Assembly: GCA_946800325.1 (NCBI GenBank)
Contig: OX326960.1
Span: forward strand, 53,962,855 to 54,026,854
Source: Luzula sylvatica
Lineage: Eukaryota; Streptophyta; Magnoliopsida; Poales; Juncaceae
Direction of reading: 5' to 3'
DNA length: 64,000 nucleotides
Made by a program: the position numbers and the translations under genes. Position 1 is the first letter of the stretch. Every line of letters starts with the position of its first letter. Below, in pieces: positions 45,679 through 59,110 of the stretch. The notes beneath the pieces are model-generated. The model ran no database searches and had not been told where the DNA came from. It worked only from the letters and a program-made list of their open reading frames with translations.

Positions 45679-46006
45679 GGAATATCAAATGACAGTAAGT
45701 TCGTTAGGCTCATACATTTCATTAAATCCGACAATTGTCCCTGACATATCATTGAATTGTACATAGAGCCGGTGGAGAGACAACATGTGTGTAGTAGTAG
45801 CAATGTTCTAAAAATAGGCCTAGGCGCTAGGCGCCGACCAAACGTCTAGGTTTAGCCTTGTCATTTTTGTCTAAGCGGAATTCCGCCTAGGGCCGATTAA
45901 TTCCGCCTAGGCCCATCCCAATTTTTTTTTTTTTTTTTCTTCTTTCTATTTTTAGTAACTTTATTTTGTGGTTTATTTGGATTTGTGTTAAATTTTATGT
46001 CGCGCG

Positions 46007-47007
46007 TGAAGGAAATACAGTTTCAGGATCAACCGTAAAAGTGTACACAAGGATAAACGAATGTAGTCGTACATTCGTGGCCATAACTGTCAGTGGGAAA
46101 ATCCGATTTGAATGGTTAAAATTGGGTTATATAGATAATTAGATTATCTATAACCTTCATGTAGAAATATATTTCATATGAACGAAGTATTAGTGTCGTT
46201 TATGTGAAATACCGAAAGGGTGCAACAGTATGACATACAGTTAGTAAAACCGTCATAACTTTTGTATACGAACTCTAATTGGGCTGGGCCAAATTGGGTT
46301 GTGTAAATAATTAGATTATCTACAACTTTAATGTTGGGTGATTTTCTGTCTGAGAAATTTATCAATTTCGAAATGACAGAATACTGACCAGGTTCATGCA
46401 GTTTTCTGTGTGAGAGGGTGTATATTGGATATACATGCCTTTTGGCTAATCCTGATCCTATTAGGTATAAATAGGATACTTTCTCTCTCATCCATATCAG
46501 TTGAATCATTCTAAGCAAGTGATTATTCTGCCCAATATACACAAGAAAAAGAACAAATTCAGATTTGATCTTTAGTGAGTGAAAGTGTGCGAAGAGAGAG
46601 AAATCGAGAAAGGAGTTTCTCGAGTAATAGAGAATCGATTAGATCGAGCAAATTCGCCGGTGCATCGTCTAGGCAGGTGCATCCGCGACCGACGTCTTGC
46701 GACTCACGGTGGATACAAGTAGAGGAGCGACAATTGTGGCTCTTGGATTGTGATCGACTCAAGGAGTGAGAAGACGGTCAACGAACGGTGAAAGACGCGT
46801 GGTATGGGACGCGCGGATTGTCACCAACGTGACAGGAGATAGAAGGCGGCGATCAACCCTTCGTGCGTGATCAATTTCACGCTGGTATGGATCTAACCTT
46901 CTATTTGCATCGTACCCTCGAAGTCATGGCGTGATCTCGGGAATCGGGGAATCGGACCGGGCCTTCATTCCGCTGCGCGGGCCCGGGGTCGAGGATATTC
47001 CCCTTCA
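46007..47007 (+). repeat. 5' LTR of the copia element
   Basis: 1001 bp with TG/CA ends. It contains a TATA box (46466), two copies of a hairpin module with GATAATTAGATTATC (46130 and near 46310), and a GC-rich 3' end. Confidence 0.95.
46466..46475 (+). promoter_or_regulatory. TATA box in the copia 5' LTR
   Basis: TATAAATAGG, repeated at 53832-53841 in the 3' LTR. Transcription probably starts about 30 bp downstream. Confidence 0.6.
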
Positions 47008-47008
47008 G

Positions 47009-47020
47009 TGGTATCAGAGC
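47009..47020 (+). other. Copia primer binding site, initiator tRNA-Met
   Basis: TGGTATCAGAGC, one base after the 5' LTR; the standard plant copia primer site. Confidence 0.93.
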
Positions 47021-49400
47021 GATCGCCATCGATTCGAGGGTCGAATCATAGTCGTATATTAGATATACGCACGGGTTATCAAAGTTCGTACCCGTTTGCA
47101 TGATGTTACATATAGAGAAAGTCAAATTCCGTTAAAATCACAAGTGGAATTCGCTAGAGATCGATCAAAAGTTGATTGAGAGTATCTAGGAATTATCGTG
47201 AAAAGGTTTCATGATTTATCGTTTCAGAAACGAGCGAAAACGGAAGAAACGGCAAAATCTGCAGAAAATTAGAATACGAAACAGTGAGTAAAACTAAGAT
47301 AAATTTCAGTGGGAAACTCCAAATTGATTGGATCAAATTGGCGTAGTTAGATAATGAGATTATCTATGACTTTGATACAGAAAGTTTTTTCATTTGAACG
47401 AATTATCAGTGTCGTTTTTATGAAATAATGAAAGGGTGCGACTGTTTGACATACAGAGACTAAAACGTCCGTATATGTCGCATAGAAACTCCAATTGAGT
47501 CCAATCCAATTGGGTTAGTTAGATAATAAGATTATCGAGAACTTTCGTTCACGTTCAAAGTCGGTTGGAACAATTTAATATTTTTGTTTCAACAGAATAC
47601 TGAAAAGGTGTCTGTAGTTTTCTGGTTGAAAAGGTGTCTATTGGATAAACTTACCTTTTCATTTGTTCGTATTTTACTAAAACTGCTATAACTTTCAGTA
47701 GAAAATTCCGATTTGAATGGTTCAAATTGGGTTAGTTAGATAATGAGATTATCTAGAACTTTCATGTTGTAATATAGTTCATTTGAGCGAAGTATTAGTG
47801 TCGTTCTAATGAAATACCGAAAGGGTGCAGAAAAACAGTTTTTCTGCCGCCCCGGAGGCAGTTTTTGGCGCCCCGGACGCGTCCCGGGCGAGGTTTTCTC
47901 GCGCCCCCACGGCCCTTGCGTTACAACGGATGGGGAAGTCCGTTATAACGGACCCTTCTCTGGATGCTGTTTTTGTTTTCGCGATAACTTTGGCTACGAA
48001 GCTCGGAATTTTGAGTTTTTTATATCGATTTGATCGGCATCAAACATTCTAGCATATTAGATAATTAATTATTTAGAATAATTAATCTCCCTAAATAAAT
48101 CATATGCATATAGAAAATCTTGTGATAGTGATATAATTGGATTATGTCACGGATTTAGAAACATGCAATGGCATGATCCCTCATAATATTTAAGTCATGG
48201 AAATGCCTTGCATATCCACAACTACCGAGTTCGGTGTTACGTTTCACGTGGGTTCAGGCTAAAGTCGGGCACGTGATATTGAAACAATCGAAAGGGTGGC
48301 AAGCGTTAAATCAGGACTTGTGAGGCACAGGCTAAAGTCGACTCACTAGTAGCTTATTTGAACGATACGTTGGAGATGGATGTGACTTAACCGTCCAGGC
48401 CAATCAGATTGGAGTTCGGGGCATAGATAGGATGCACACACGGAACTGAGATTGTATTGGATACGATCCATCACCGAAATCCTATAAAGGTTCAAGAGTC
48501 GTATTGGATACGATTGGATATAATCCTACCTAAATAACGGGATCCCACCCGATAGGCTAAAGTCACTTGTGGGAGGAACGGAAATATGGGTCTTGAGTGT
48601 TATGGACTTGGAGTCCCGTATCGGTATGAGGGTTATCGATTCGATCAAATAACACTATCATATATTCATCATATAAGCATATAGATTAAGTACGCACGGT
48701 TAGGAGTTAATCTTCATCATCCGTTTAGAATTATGTTTTCAAGCAACACCAAATATATCGTAGAGATCGATATGATAGATAGCTTTTGGGCCGGAATTAC
48801 CATGATTAACCTTGATAGTTAAAGAATAGTTCTTTAGACTTAAAGGAACGTGTTGGACACGGAAATGGTAGATTCGGGGCTCGAGGCATTGGCTTTTGAG
48901 AAAGTCGGGTTCGATAAACTTTAAGAAGGAATCGAACGATATTACGTGCCTTGTGGTGGCATGTATAGACGCAAATTTCTCAAAATTGTTTTGAGAATTC
49001 GGGTGTATATGAAAGTAAAACACAACGCTCATGAAATAGTTTCAAGAGCTAGAGCGCGTTGAATGGTTCGATGCGGCTCAAAGAGTAGGTTAATTTTGAG
49101 ACGCCTTATGGGTCTTTGATTAACACTCGTGTGTTGATGGTACGAGATTTGATGTTCGTGACCGAATATCATATGCATTCGATAGATAAGTCGATCCCGA
49201 AATTGCATATGATGCGATTTAAATTTGAATTGGAGATGCTCAGAGTATCCGAGGAATCCAATGCATATAGATGCGTGGATGTCCTTGTAATTCAAAAGCG
49301 GGATCGAAAGAAATGTATGTCTAAGGGTATTTTGGGAAAATGTTTTCCAAAATGGAGAGTTCGGACAAAGAGTTGTCCAAACTAATGACTCAAAGAATGG
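47021..49400 (+). other. Copia leader and gag-position region, no gag recognised
   Basis: 47285-47830 holds three copies of the LTR-derived hairpin module (GATAATGAGATTATC-type). 47922-47951 has two CCGTTATAACGG-type palindromes. 48255-48570 has three AGGCTAAAGTC units. No CCHC knuckle or gag-like frame could be found, so gag is lost or beyond recognition. Confidence 0.55.
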
Positions 49401-52140
49401 TGAAATCCGAGGAGGATTAAACCTAGAAGTTGATTGCTTCTTTTGGCATTGCCGTCTTGGCCATATAAACGAGATACGCGTATCTAGATTCCATGTGATG
49501 GAATGCTAGAATCATTCGAATTAGATTTGATTGATTAATGCAATACTTATTTATTAGGCAAAACGACAAAGGGCATCATTCTCCAAAGTATTGGAGAAAG
49601 ATCCAGCGAATTATTGGAAATTATATTTACATATGATGTTCCGATAAGTTCCGAGGCAAGAGGAGGCTATCGGTATTTTGTTACGTTTATGGACGGTTAA
49701 AGTAGATATGAAAATATATATTTAATGCGTGCCGAAACAGAGACTTTTGAAAGGTTCAAAGAGTTTCAAAAACGAAATACGAAATCAACTAAGCAAGAAA
49801 ATCAAAGCTTTTCGATAGGATCGAGAAGGCGAGTATTTGAGCTAAACCTTTCGATAGGATCGAAGAGGCGATATTTGAGTTATGAATATTGATGATCATT
49901 TATGATTGTGGAATCGTTTCACGATTGCCTTTTTTTTCGGAACATTGAGATGTGTCCGAAAAGAGGAAATGAACGCATGTTGGACATGGTTCGATAAATG
50001 ATAAGTTAATAGGATCTGCCAAAAATATTTTGGGGATACGCCCTTGAGACAGCGGCACTAATGAATAGTTGCATATAAGATATGGACCATAAACCTTCTA
50101 ATCGGTACAAAAGACGCCATATGAGATATGGATCGGAATGGTTCCGAAGTGGTCATTTGTACAGATTTGAGGATGTGGGTATATTTCGAAATTTGTTTCG
50201 ATTAAACTCAATCCCAAATCTGAAAATTGTTCGTTTATCCTTAAGGAAACTAAAGGGTATTAATTCTAACGTCCCGACGAAAATGAGATTTTCGTGGCTC
50301 GAAGAGATGCCTTCTTGGAGGAGGACTAGATGCACACAAGTTTGGAACTTGGTGCCATTTATCTCTATGCGGGCTAGTGGGAGTAGAATAAATCTCGAAA
50401 GAGTTCGAGATCTGAAAATGAACATTGTACCGATGAAAGTTGACATGGCTTCATCAAGAGTTGATGAACGCAAGTCGAACACACAAAGGAATTTTTCGTA
50501 GATCAAATAGGCTATATCATAAGCCGGTAAATGCGAATTTATCGAGGCTAATGTTGATAGATCGAAATCATATGATGATTCGATATCCTACAAGGATGCT
50601 ATGAAAAGTTGATTCCACATGACATGGTGTCATGAAATCTGAGATTCGATCCATGTAAATTATCAAGTTCAGAACTTGATTTCATTACTTTCTGGGTTAG
50701 ACCCGTTAAATGTGAGTGGGTTTTTCAAGATGAAGAACCGACATGGATAGGAATACGCATAAATGTAAAGCGAGGCTTTTTTCGAAAAGTTTCATGCAAT
50801 TCATAGTCGGACTATGAAGAAACGTTTTCGCATGTTGCCATGCTTTCACATTCTCGAAATTCTGCTTACCATGGTCGCGTATTATGACTATGTGATGTGG
50901 CAAAATGGATGTCGAAACCGAATTTCTTGACAGAAATTTTATGAAAGGATGTGTACTTGACACAACCTTACGGTTTTGTCGATTCATAAGAATCGAGGAT
51001 AAGATATGCACACTTTAACGATCCATATGATGGATTAAAGAAAGATTCTCGGAATTGGAATATTCGTTTTGACGAAGTTATAAACTATTATAAAATTGTC
51101 GAAACGAATGAAAACTTTGTGTATACATGAAGGTTAGTGGGAGCTGCGACGTTATATTTCTTGTAACGACAAAGGATTTAGACGAGACCGCTTATGAAAT
51201 AAGCATGAAGATCTAAGAAGTTTCTCGTTCTATGTTATGGCACATATATCGACATATTGTTGAAAATGGTTTTCAACATATAAATCCTTGGAGGAGTTAA
51301 ATCAAAATGTCGAATGACAGAAATTTTCAAAGGCTCGATGTGAGACATCAAGCAGCGCGAAAAGTAATAATATTATGCCTTACATTTGATGTTAAGATCT
51401 ATTATATCTGTCATGATATGTATGTGGCTATACGTCGTACACATAAGTCGTCTAATTTACCGTCAATAAATTCATGGGAATCACATGAGTTTGAATGTAA
51501 TTCTATTACATAAGACTAACTCTTGTGAATGTATAATGGTTATACATTTATATACATAATAGTTATGTATATTTAAACCCATTGGAATCTGTATTTATAG
51601 CGGTGAATGTTATCCTTGAATACTTTGCGAAAGAATTCAGGATTTTTATCTATAATGGTGTGGAGGACGTGTTGGTTATAAAGAGTTATAACAACAACAG
51701 TTTCCAAAGATTAATCACGTCCAAATATGTAGCACGACTTTCGATCACAAAGTGTGTACATGTTTTGCTTAAATGAAAACACGGTTATGTGGAATGGTTC
51801 CACAAGACCAATAATTTATGATTCTATGTACGGAGGCGAGTATATTGCGGTTATTAATCGCAAAAGGAAGTGGTATGGATCAAGGAAACATGACCAAACT
51901 CTCGTAGCCACGAGTTATCGGATTTATGGTTGTTTATTGCGTGAAACGCAATAGTACAAGCCAAAAATGCCGAGGTCACAACCACTTCTAGCCAATACTC
52001 AGAAAATTTCATTTGATCCATGAAATTTTGTGAAAAGATGTGATCGTAGGTATTGGAAATGTTCCAATCCTGCTGAAGATTAACACTAGCGGGAACGTGC
52101 GGACCCGTTTACAAAACCGCTCTCTCTAGTCGCGCGTGAC
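49401..52140 (+). pseudogene. Copia pol relic: integrase, reverse transcriptase, RNase H
   Basis: Pieces in order: the pre-integrase zinc motif WHCRLGHINEIRV (about 49450); an integrase core with GKTTKG, RGGYRYFVTFMDG and RAETETFERFKEFQ (49560-49770); LDMVR and FWGYALETAAL (49980-50060); reverse transcriptase with PVKCEWVF, YEETFSHVAML and VYLTQPYGFV (50700-50980); RNase H with FCLNENTVMWNGST and GGEYIAV (51755-51870); a decayed C-terminus matching ADPFTKPLS (about 52100). Many stops and frameshifts fall in every domain, so no active polyprotein can be made. In a working relative this polyprotein performs reverse transcription and integration. Confidence 0.85.
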
Positions 52141-53372
52141 TGTCATGCGATGACTATGGGTATGGAGATACCTAGAGGAGGAAGAAGAGAGTAGAGTGTA
52201 GTTATCTAATACGATAGTCCTCGCAGGTTGTGGGTATGGAGATACCCATAGGTAAACGTTGTATCACCCAAATACTTAGTCCATATGAATGTATCCCTTT
52301 TAAAAAAGTTTGTTTACTTAAATTTTCATGCATTCACCTTATATGAAAACTGTGTGCGGGTTGTGTAATATGATTGTTACATGAACCCTGATTTGAGCTT
52401 GTGTGGACGTCGACATGGTTGAGGACCATGTGCAGCGAAACCGTCACACTTAAAGTGTCATTTCTAAACATCCCTAGTCGCGGGTCAGTTTGCTTAAGAG
52501 AGAAGCATTACTATTACAAGGGAATAGACTGAACGCGTACACTAGTACGTTAGCCGAGGAGATGATTATGTTTTGCTAATCATGGGACAAGGTGTTTGTC
52601 GAATCGGGAACGTAGATATATGTTAGGTTACATGTATTGGATATGACCGAAGCCGCGAGACCATGACATGGTTTAGTCATTATAGATGGACTTGCGACGG
52701 ATGGGTTTTAGATTCTTCATACTTGAGGGGATCATTGATTGCGTTACGTGCGTAACACAATGCTTTGATATGATCTTACGCTCACCATAACAGGGAGTTA
52801 AAAGGGTCATCATTGGGTATTGTCCGAAACACGGAATTCAATGTGAGTCTCCAAGATAGGAATTGTTTATTCCGAAAGGAAGAGATATCTCTTAGGCGCC
52901 GCTCGATGAGTCGATTAACGAAAACCGTGGCCACGGTCAATGATATTAATGGTTAATATCGATTGAAATTTGTTAACTCAACTCGGAATCGGGGAATAAG
53001 TGTAGTTAATCAAATTATAAGGATGACTATTACCATGCCTTTTGATTAACGGATATCGTAAACAAGAGAACTAGTAACCGCTATTCGAGATAGGCACAAT
53101 GATCACAATCATTATTCGTTTAACATGGGTAGCTATGATGGAGTGACTAGATCCCGCTCATGAGCTTGTAGGCATTGGAAACAACCTACTGCCATCGTTA
53201 AGTTGAACCTACATGGTCACACAACGAGTCGTACTAAGTCGGGCTTGATCATAAAATTGTCACATTGGATGTGCATAGCTTGGTATTTGATACGCGAGCT
53301 ATATTCTCTAAAATCGTGCGTATTGGATATGCATGAGTACCTTTTAGGTAGATCTGAAATTGAGTGGGAGAC
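52141..53372 (+). other. Copia 3' non-coding region and polypurine tract
   Basis: About 1.2 kb between the pol relic and the 3' LTR without a recognisable gene. GTGGGAGAC (53364-53372) directly before the LTR is the likely polypurine tract. Confidence 0.5.
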
Positions 53373-54373
53373 TGAAGGAAATACAGTTTCAGGATCAACC
53401 GTAAAAGTGTACACAAGGATAAACGAATGTAGTCGTACATTCGTGGCCATAACTGTCAGTGGGAAAATCCGATTTGAATGGTTAAAATTGGGTTATATAG
53501 ATAATTAGATTATCTATAACCTTCATGTAGAAATATATTTCATATGAACGAAGTATTAGTGTCGTTTATGTGAAATACCGAAAGGGTGCAACAGTATGAC
53601 ATACAGTTAGTAAAACCGTCATAACTTTTGCATACGAACTCTAATTGGGCTGGACCAAATTGGGTTGTGTAAATAATTAGATTATCTACAACTTTCATGT
53701 TGGGTGATTTTCTGTCTGATAAATTTATCAATTTCGAAATGACAGAATACTGACCAAGTTCATGCAGTTTTCTGTGTGAGAGGGTGTATATTGGATATAC
53801 ATGCCTTTTGGCTAATCCTGATCCTATTAGGTATAAATAGGATACTTTCTCTCTCATCCATATCAGTTGAATCATTCTAAGCAAGTGATTATTCTGCCCA
53901 ATATACACAAGAAAAAGAGCAAATTCAGATTTGATCTTTAGTGAGTGAAAGGGTGCGAAGAGAGAGAAATCGAGAAAGGAGTTTCTCGAGTAATAGAGAA
54001 TCGATTAGATCGAGCAAGTTCGCCGGTGCATCGTCTAGGCAGGTGCATCCGCGACCGACGTCTTGCGACTCACGGTGGATACAAGTAGAGGAGCGACAAT
54101 TGTGGCTCTTGGATTGTGATCGACTCAAGGAGTGAGAAGACGGTCAACGAACGGTGAAAGACGCGTGGTATGGGACGCGCGGATTGTCACCAACGTGACA
54201 GGAGATAGAAGGCGGCGATCAACCCTTCGTGCGTGATCAATTTCACGCTGGTATGGATCTAACCTTCTATTTGCATCGTACCCTCGAAGTCATGGCGTGA
54301 TCTCGGGAATCGGGGAATCGGACCGGGCCTTCATTCCGCTGCGCGGGCCCGGGGTCGAGGATATTCCCCTTCA
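53373..54373 (+). repeat. 3' LTR of the copia element
   Basis: 1001 bp, the same length as the 5' LTR, with only scattered substitutions. Confidence 0.95.
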
Positions 54374-56599
54374 GCGCGGATACTCCGAAAAATCAAAATC
54401 TATCCGTATCCGATACGCGTATCGTATCCTAAATCATATGTCAAATTGCCGTATCGCCGTATCCGATACGCGTAACGGTATCGCCGTATCGGCATATCCG
54501 AGCAACATAAGTATTATTATGTTGTAGATTTCATGTTATGATTTGTTTGGACGTTGTCTCAAATAAAATATATATACACTATTTTTAGTATAAAAAGTTG
54601 TAGCACAAATTATAATATATAAAAATTAAAAAATATGACAAAAACTATGTAAAATTACAAATCCGCCTAGATCCGATTAATCCCCGATTAATCCCTCTAG
54701 GCGCTAGACGGTGCCCGTCCGCCCGACTAGCGCCTAGCGATTTCTGTAACATTGAGTAGTAGTACGCAAAACGAATCTGAAGTGATGCATGATGAGTTCG
54801 ATGGAGAAAGAGTCACGAATCGTGTACAAACAAAATTTGAGGACGAGGATGACATGGAAGATCGAGTATTAGACCCTGATTCTAATTACACGATCCATGC
54901 CGAAATGGATAACGTCGGGACATTCGGCAGCCAATGCATTCGAGGATGTCGAACAAATTGAACCGTCCATGACATATTTCTAGGTACGTGAACACTCATT
55001 TATTTGTTGGCCAAACTTTTGTTGCAAAGGAAAAATTAGTTAGGGCGATCAACATTTTTTGCATTGCCAACCATCATGAAATGAGGGTTGATCATTCCAC
55101 CAAAACAACATGAGTCGAACTGTCCTTTGAGGATGCACGCTTCCATAAATCAAGCAGGAACGTTCCAAATTAAAAAATCAAGAGATCAACCAACATGCAT
55201 TAATCATTCAGTCGGTACTGATAATAAACAATTAAATAGTGCTTTAATTGCGGGTCTTATTTTTTTGGGGGGAGGGGGGTTAGGGAAGAGTCTATAAAAC
55301 CAAAAACAATAGTAGAATTTATTAGAGTCAAATTTAACTATACAATATCATATCGGAAAGCATGGCATGCAAAACAGAAAGCTATCAAATATTTGTTTGG
55401 TAGTTGAAAATGGTTGTACAATTTGTTGAAATCCTTAATTAGACCAATGGCATAAATGAATCCCGATACAGTTTATTCATTTAGAACCTCAAAAACGCTA
55501 AACTCAAATGTACTCAAGTTCAAAGGTATGTTATGGGCTTTTGGTCAATCCATTAGGGGGTTTTGTTTTTTGCAAACCAATTTTAATAGTGAACGGTACA
55601 TTTTTGGCCGGCAAATACCAATGATGTTTGCTCATGGCAGTTGTCATTGATGCAAAAAAAAAAAATTATTTCCTCTCGCTTTTGCTTTAGTTGAGAGAGA
55701 AAAAATGAAACGTGGCAGTGATTTTTCAAGAATTAACGGGCGTTATTTCCAAACCGCGGGGGATTGTATATAATCTCGGACAAACACATTGGAATTTTGA
55801 ATGCAATGAACGATCCATATGGGGGATGGGGCGAGCCGACTGTAATAAATATAAAAAATAGGATTTTGATATTTGTAGATTATTATTCCTGAAAGTTTAG
55901 AATATAAGACCCATATTAAAAATATAACTCTTCCAACGATCAAAATCGAGTTCTTATGTGTCAAAGTTTTCGAAAGGGTATAATCGTAATTACATATTTA
56001 TGGGTTATTTAAATAAATATATTATAGGGTCTTATTTGCAAAATGATCAAACCATTAATAATACTAATAATAGAGTTTGCAAAATAAACCTTAAATAGGT
56101 GTAAATTAAATGGTTTTCAATTATGTTAAAGTCGAGAGTTATGCATGAAATGTGTCATCCACCTCATCACACCCTCATTAATCCTGCGACCCACACCTCA
56201 CACCTTCCATATCCATTAGAACACATCAAGCACTCATGAAACCCTAAGAAAAGAAGAGAGAAAAGGAGGAAAAATCAAGGAAAAGAGGATATCTCGCAAA
56301 ACGAAAAGTGTCATAATCTTCAGGAGGTTGAGTTGTGCGAGTTGGCAAGACCAAAAGAAGAATTACATCCAAGTTTCGAGTTTCTCCATTTTCACTCAAT
56401 CTTGTGCGCCGTTTCGATTAATCTCTTGTTTGTCGAGTTTCTTTCCATTAGGTGAGTGCTACTCTCACTTTCCTCTTATTAAGAATCCAATTACGAGCGT
56501 TTCTAGACCTTACATGATAGTCAAGGGTTCTTGCTTTAGAAACCGTATTTTGCTTTAAAAACGTTGTACCTCACACTACAACATACCTGGCCTATTGGG

Positions 56600-56842
56600 G
56601 CGGCCAAAACTGACCCAATAAGGCCTCAAAACCGCCCATATAGGTTATTGGGTCGGTGAGGCGACCCTAAATGGGTGTCCCTAAAAGCTGCGTTCCTGTC
56701 AGGGGCGGGCCGACCCTATAACGTTTTTGGGGCGGTATTTAATGGGACGGGCCGACCCTATAACCATCTGTCAATTCACAGCAGAAATAGTACTGTCAGT
56801 ACTGACGCGCCAGCTAATGGGGCTGGCCGACCCTAATAGTAT
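56600..56842. repeat. CACTA 5' subterminal GGGGCGG/CCGACCC repeats
   Basis: Several inverted and direct GGGGCGG and GGCCGACCCTAA units following the left terminus. Confidence 0.8.
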
Positions 56843-56863
56843 TTATTAATATTTTTTTAATTT

Positions 56864-56900
<37 letters not shown>

Positions 56901-57825
56901 TAAATCCATGATACAAAATACACAAACATATATTTCTCGATGATACAAAATACACAAACATATACTTTCCGACGATACAAATTACAAATACAAAATCAAA
57001 TTACAAATTACAAACACACATCAATAGCAAAAAGTATATTAACCCATCAGTAGCAAAAAGTATATCAATAACAAATTCCATATATTTTCCGACGATACAA
57101 ATTACAAATTACCACCTCCCTCCATGGCCCCTCCTCAGTAGCCAACCGCCATCCTCATCATCTTTCAATTAACCCATCTATTCCTAAAAATAAAACACAA
57201 ACAATTAATAAAGAAGAATTTACATTTTTACCATTCTAAAACCCAAAATATTACATTAATCATTCGAAATATAAAAACATCATATTTATCCTTAGGTAAT
57301 AAATTAATAGAAGTATTTAACAAAAAATCAAATATCAAAATAAATGATTAGTACTATAATTTGAAAATAAATTAATAGAAGTATTTAACAAAAAATCTGT
57401 GAAGAGATACTTAATTAAAACCCTAAAAAAATATTTGAAACAACAAAAAAGCAATGAAAAAATGACTAAAAATTACCCTTTCTAAATATATAATTTTAGA
57501 GGGGTATTTGTGAAATTATTACTTCTTCATTTTGGAAGGAAACGGGATAATGTTATGCGTACCACTGTTTAGACATGTTTGGTAGTTTTAAATCGAGCTC
57601 CTTGCCATACAAAATGAAATATCCAGTTTTGTATACTGAAATAAAAGAATAAACAAAATGATTTGCCAATTTACCAAATTACCCTTTTTGAAAATTTGTA
57701 ATAAAATCTACGAAGAAAATAATTACAAACCTATTTGAGGCTTGTTCCAGGGCTCGAATAGAGAGCGAAAGAAAACAATAAACCCTAATTCAGAAAGAGA
57801 GAGAGAGAAAGAAATCAGTTGAGAA

Positions 57826-57881
<56 letters not shown>
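57826..57881. repeat. (GA)n microsatellite
   Basis: Uninterrupted AG dinucleotide tract inside the CACTA element. Confidence 0.95.
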
Positions 57882-57886
<5 letters not shown>

Positions 57887-58534
57887 AGAAAGAAATTACC
57901 GCAAAGAGATAAATCAGGCGAGAAGAGAGAATAGAGAGCGTCCGAGCCGATCGTCCAACTGTTTGTCGAGAAGTGGGGGATTCATATCCTCATTGAAAAG
58001 AACAGCAAATATTAATACTTAAAACAGTTTTAAAAAGGTCACATTTGGTGGTTGGAATGGATATCTGCATTTCAAATTCAAAATTTTGAAATTATGAATC
58101 AACTTGAAAAAAATAACTTGTCTCTTCTCGCCTTAGTCCAACGAAATCTTCCGAAAATAACTTGTCTCTTCTCGCCTCGTATATAGTTCTCTTCTCGCTT
58201 CCAAAAAAAACCTAAATTAACCCTAAATTAATATTAATCCTAAATCATATTTCAAATATTAACCCTAAATCATATTTCAAATATTAAACAATACAACCAA
58301 ATTGTTTAAATTTAAATCGTTCACCTTAGTCCACAAAAATCTGCCGAAATACTAACTTCTCTTCTCGCCTCGTATATCCTCCCGTTTCTAACCTGCCACA
58401 TTTTTAAATAAAATATATTAACCCTAAATTATTATTATTCCTAACATACACAAAATATATTAACCCTAAATTGTCTCTTCTCGCCTCGTCTATCCTCGAG
58501 TCCTAGTCTTCTTCTTGCTTCCAAAAAACCTCCG

Positions 58535-59110
58535 AAAATTTAAAACCTGCCAGATTTGAAAAACAAAAAATTAACCCCAAATTTTTGAACCCCGAAAAAT
58601 TAAATCCTGACAGCTTCAAAAAACAGTCAAAAAACTTGCAACAAAAACAGATCTGAAATCGTATATAGTTCTCTTTTTACTAGCAAAAAAGGTTTCCACA
58701 CTAGAACAAGAAATTAAAACCTGCCAGATTTCAAAAACAAAAAAAATAAAACCTGCCAGATTTGAAAAACAAAAAATTAACCCCAAATTTTTGAACCCCG
58801 AAAAATTAAATCCTGCCAGCTTTAAAAAACAGTCAAAAAATTGGAACAAAAACAGATCTGAAATCGTATATGGTTCTCTTTTTACTAGCAAAAAAATTTT
58901 CCACACTAGAACAAAAAATTAAAACCTGCCAAATTTCAAAAACAAAAAATTAAAACCTGCCAGCTTTGAAAAACAAAAAATTAACCCCAAATTTTTGAAC
59001 CCCGAAAAATTAAATCCTACCAGCTTTAAAAAACAGTGAAAAAAATTGAAACAAAAACAGATCTGAAATCGTATATAACTTCAAATTACTAGCAAAAACA
59101 AATTCCACAC
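58535..59110. repeat. Tandem repeat of about 200 bp, about three copies
   Basis: The block TTAACCCCAAATTTTTGAAC occurs near 58571, 58778 and 58981, each followed by CCTGCCAGCTTTAAAAAACA-type and GATCTGAAATCGTATAT sequences, giving periods of about 207 and 203 bp. Confidence 0.8.

Larger units (their letters stand above)
46007..54373 (+). mobile_element. Complete Ty1/copia LTR retrotransposon with decayed genes
   Basis: LTRs of 1001 bp at 46007-47007 and 53373-54373, start TGAAGG, end CCTTCA, with a perfect target duplication GCGCG (46002-46006 and 54374-54378). The primer binding site follows the 5' LTR and GAGTGGGAGAC precedes the 3' LTR. I counted about eight to ten differences between the LTRs, so insertion was recent. 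The order integrase then reverse transcriptase is diagnostic for copia. Coding sequence is riddled with stops and shifts. A solo LTR of the same family is at 60046-61055. Confidence 0.95.
45801..54754 (+). mobile_element. hAT MITE (CTAGGCGCTAG family), copy 2, interrupted by copia
   Basis: Ends CAATGTTCTAAAAATAGGC and, complemented, CAATGTTACAGAAATCGC. Perfect 8-bp target duplication AGTAGTAG (45793-45800 and 54755-54762). Without the copia element it is about 0.58 kb. Relative to copy 1 it also has about 130 bp of extra GATACGCG-rich sequence (54379-54510), possibly a further small insertion. It lies in the MuDR-like gene. Confidence 0.92.

Noticed and set aside
46174..46542. 122-codon minus-strand frame, repeated at 53540-53908
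   Set aside because: It lies in both copies of the copia LTR, antisense to the element; it is repeated because the LTR is repeated.
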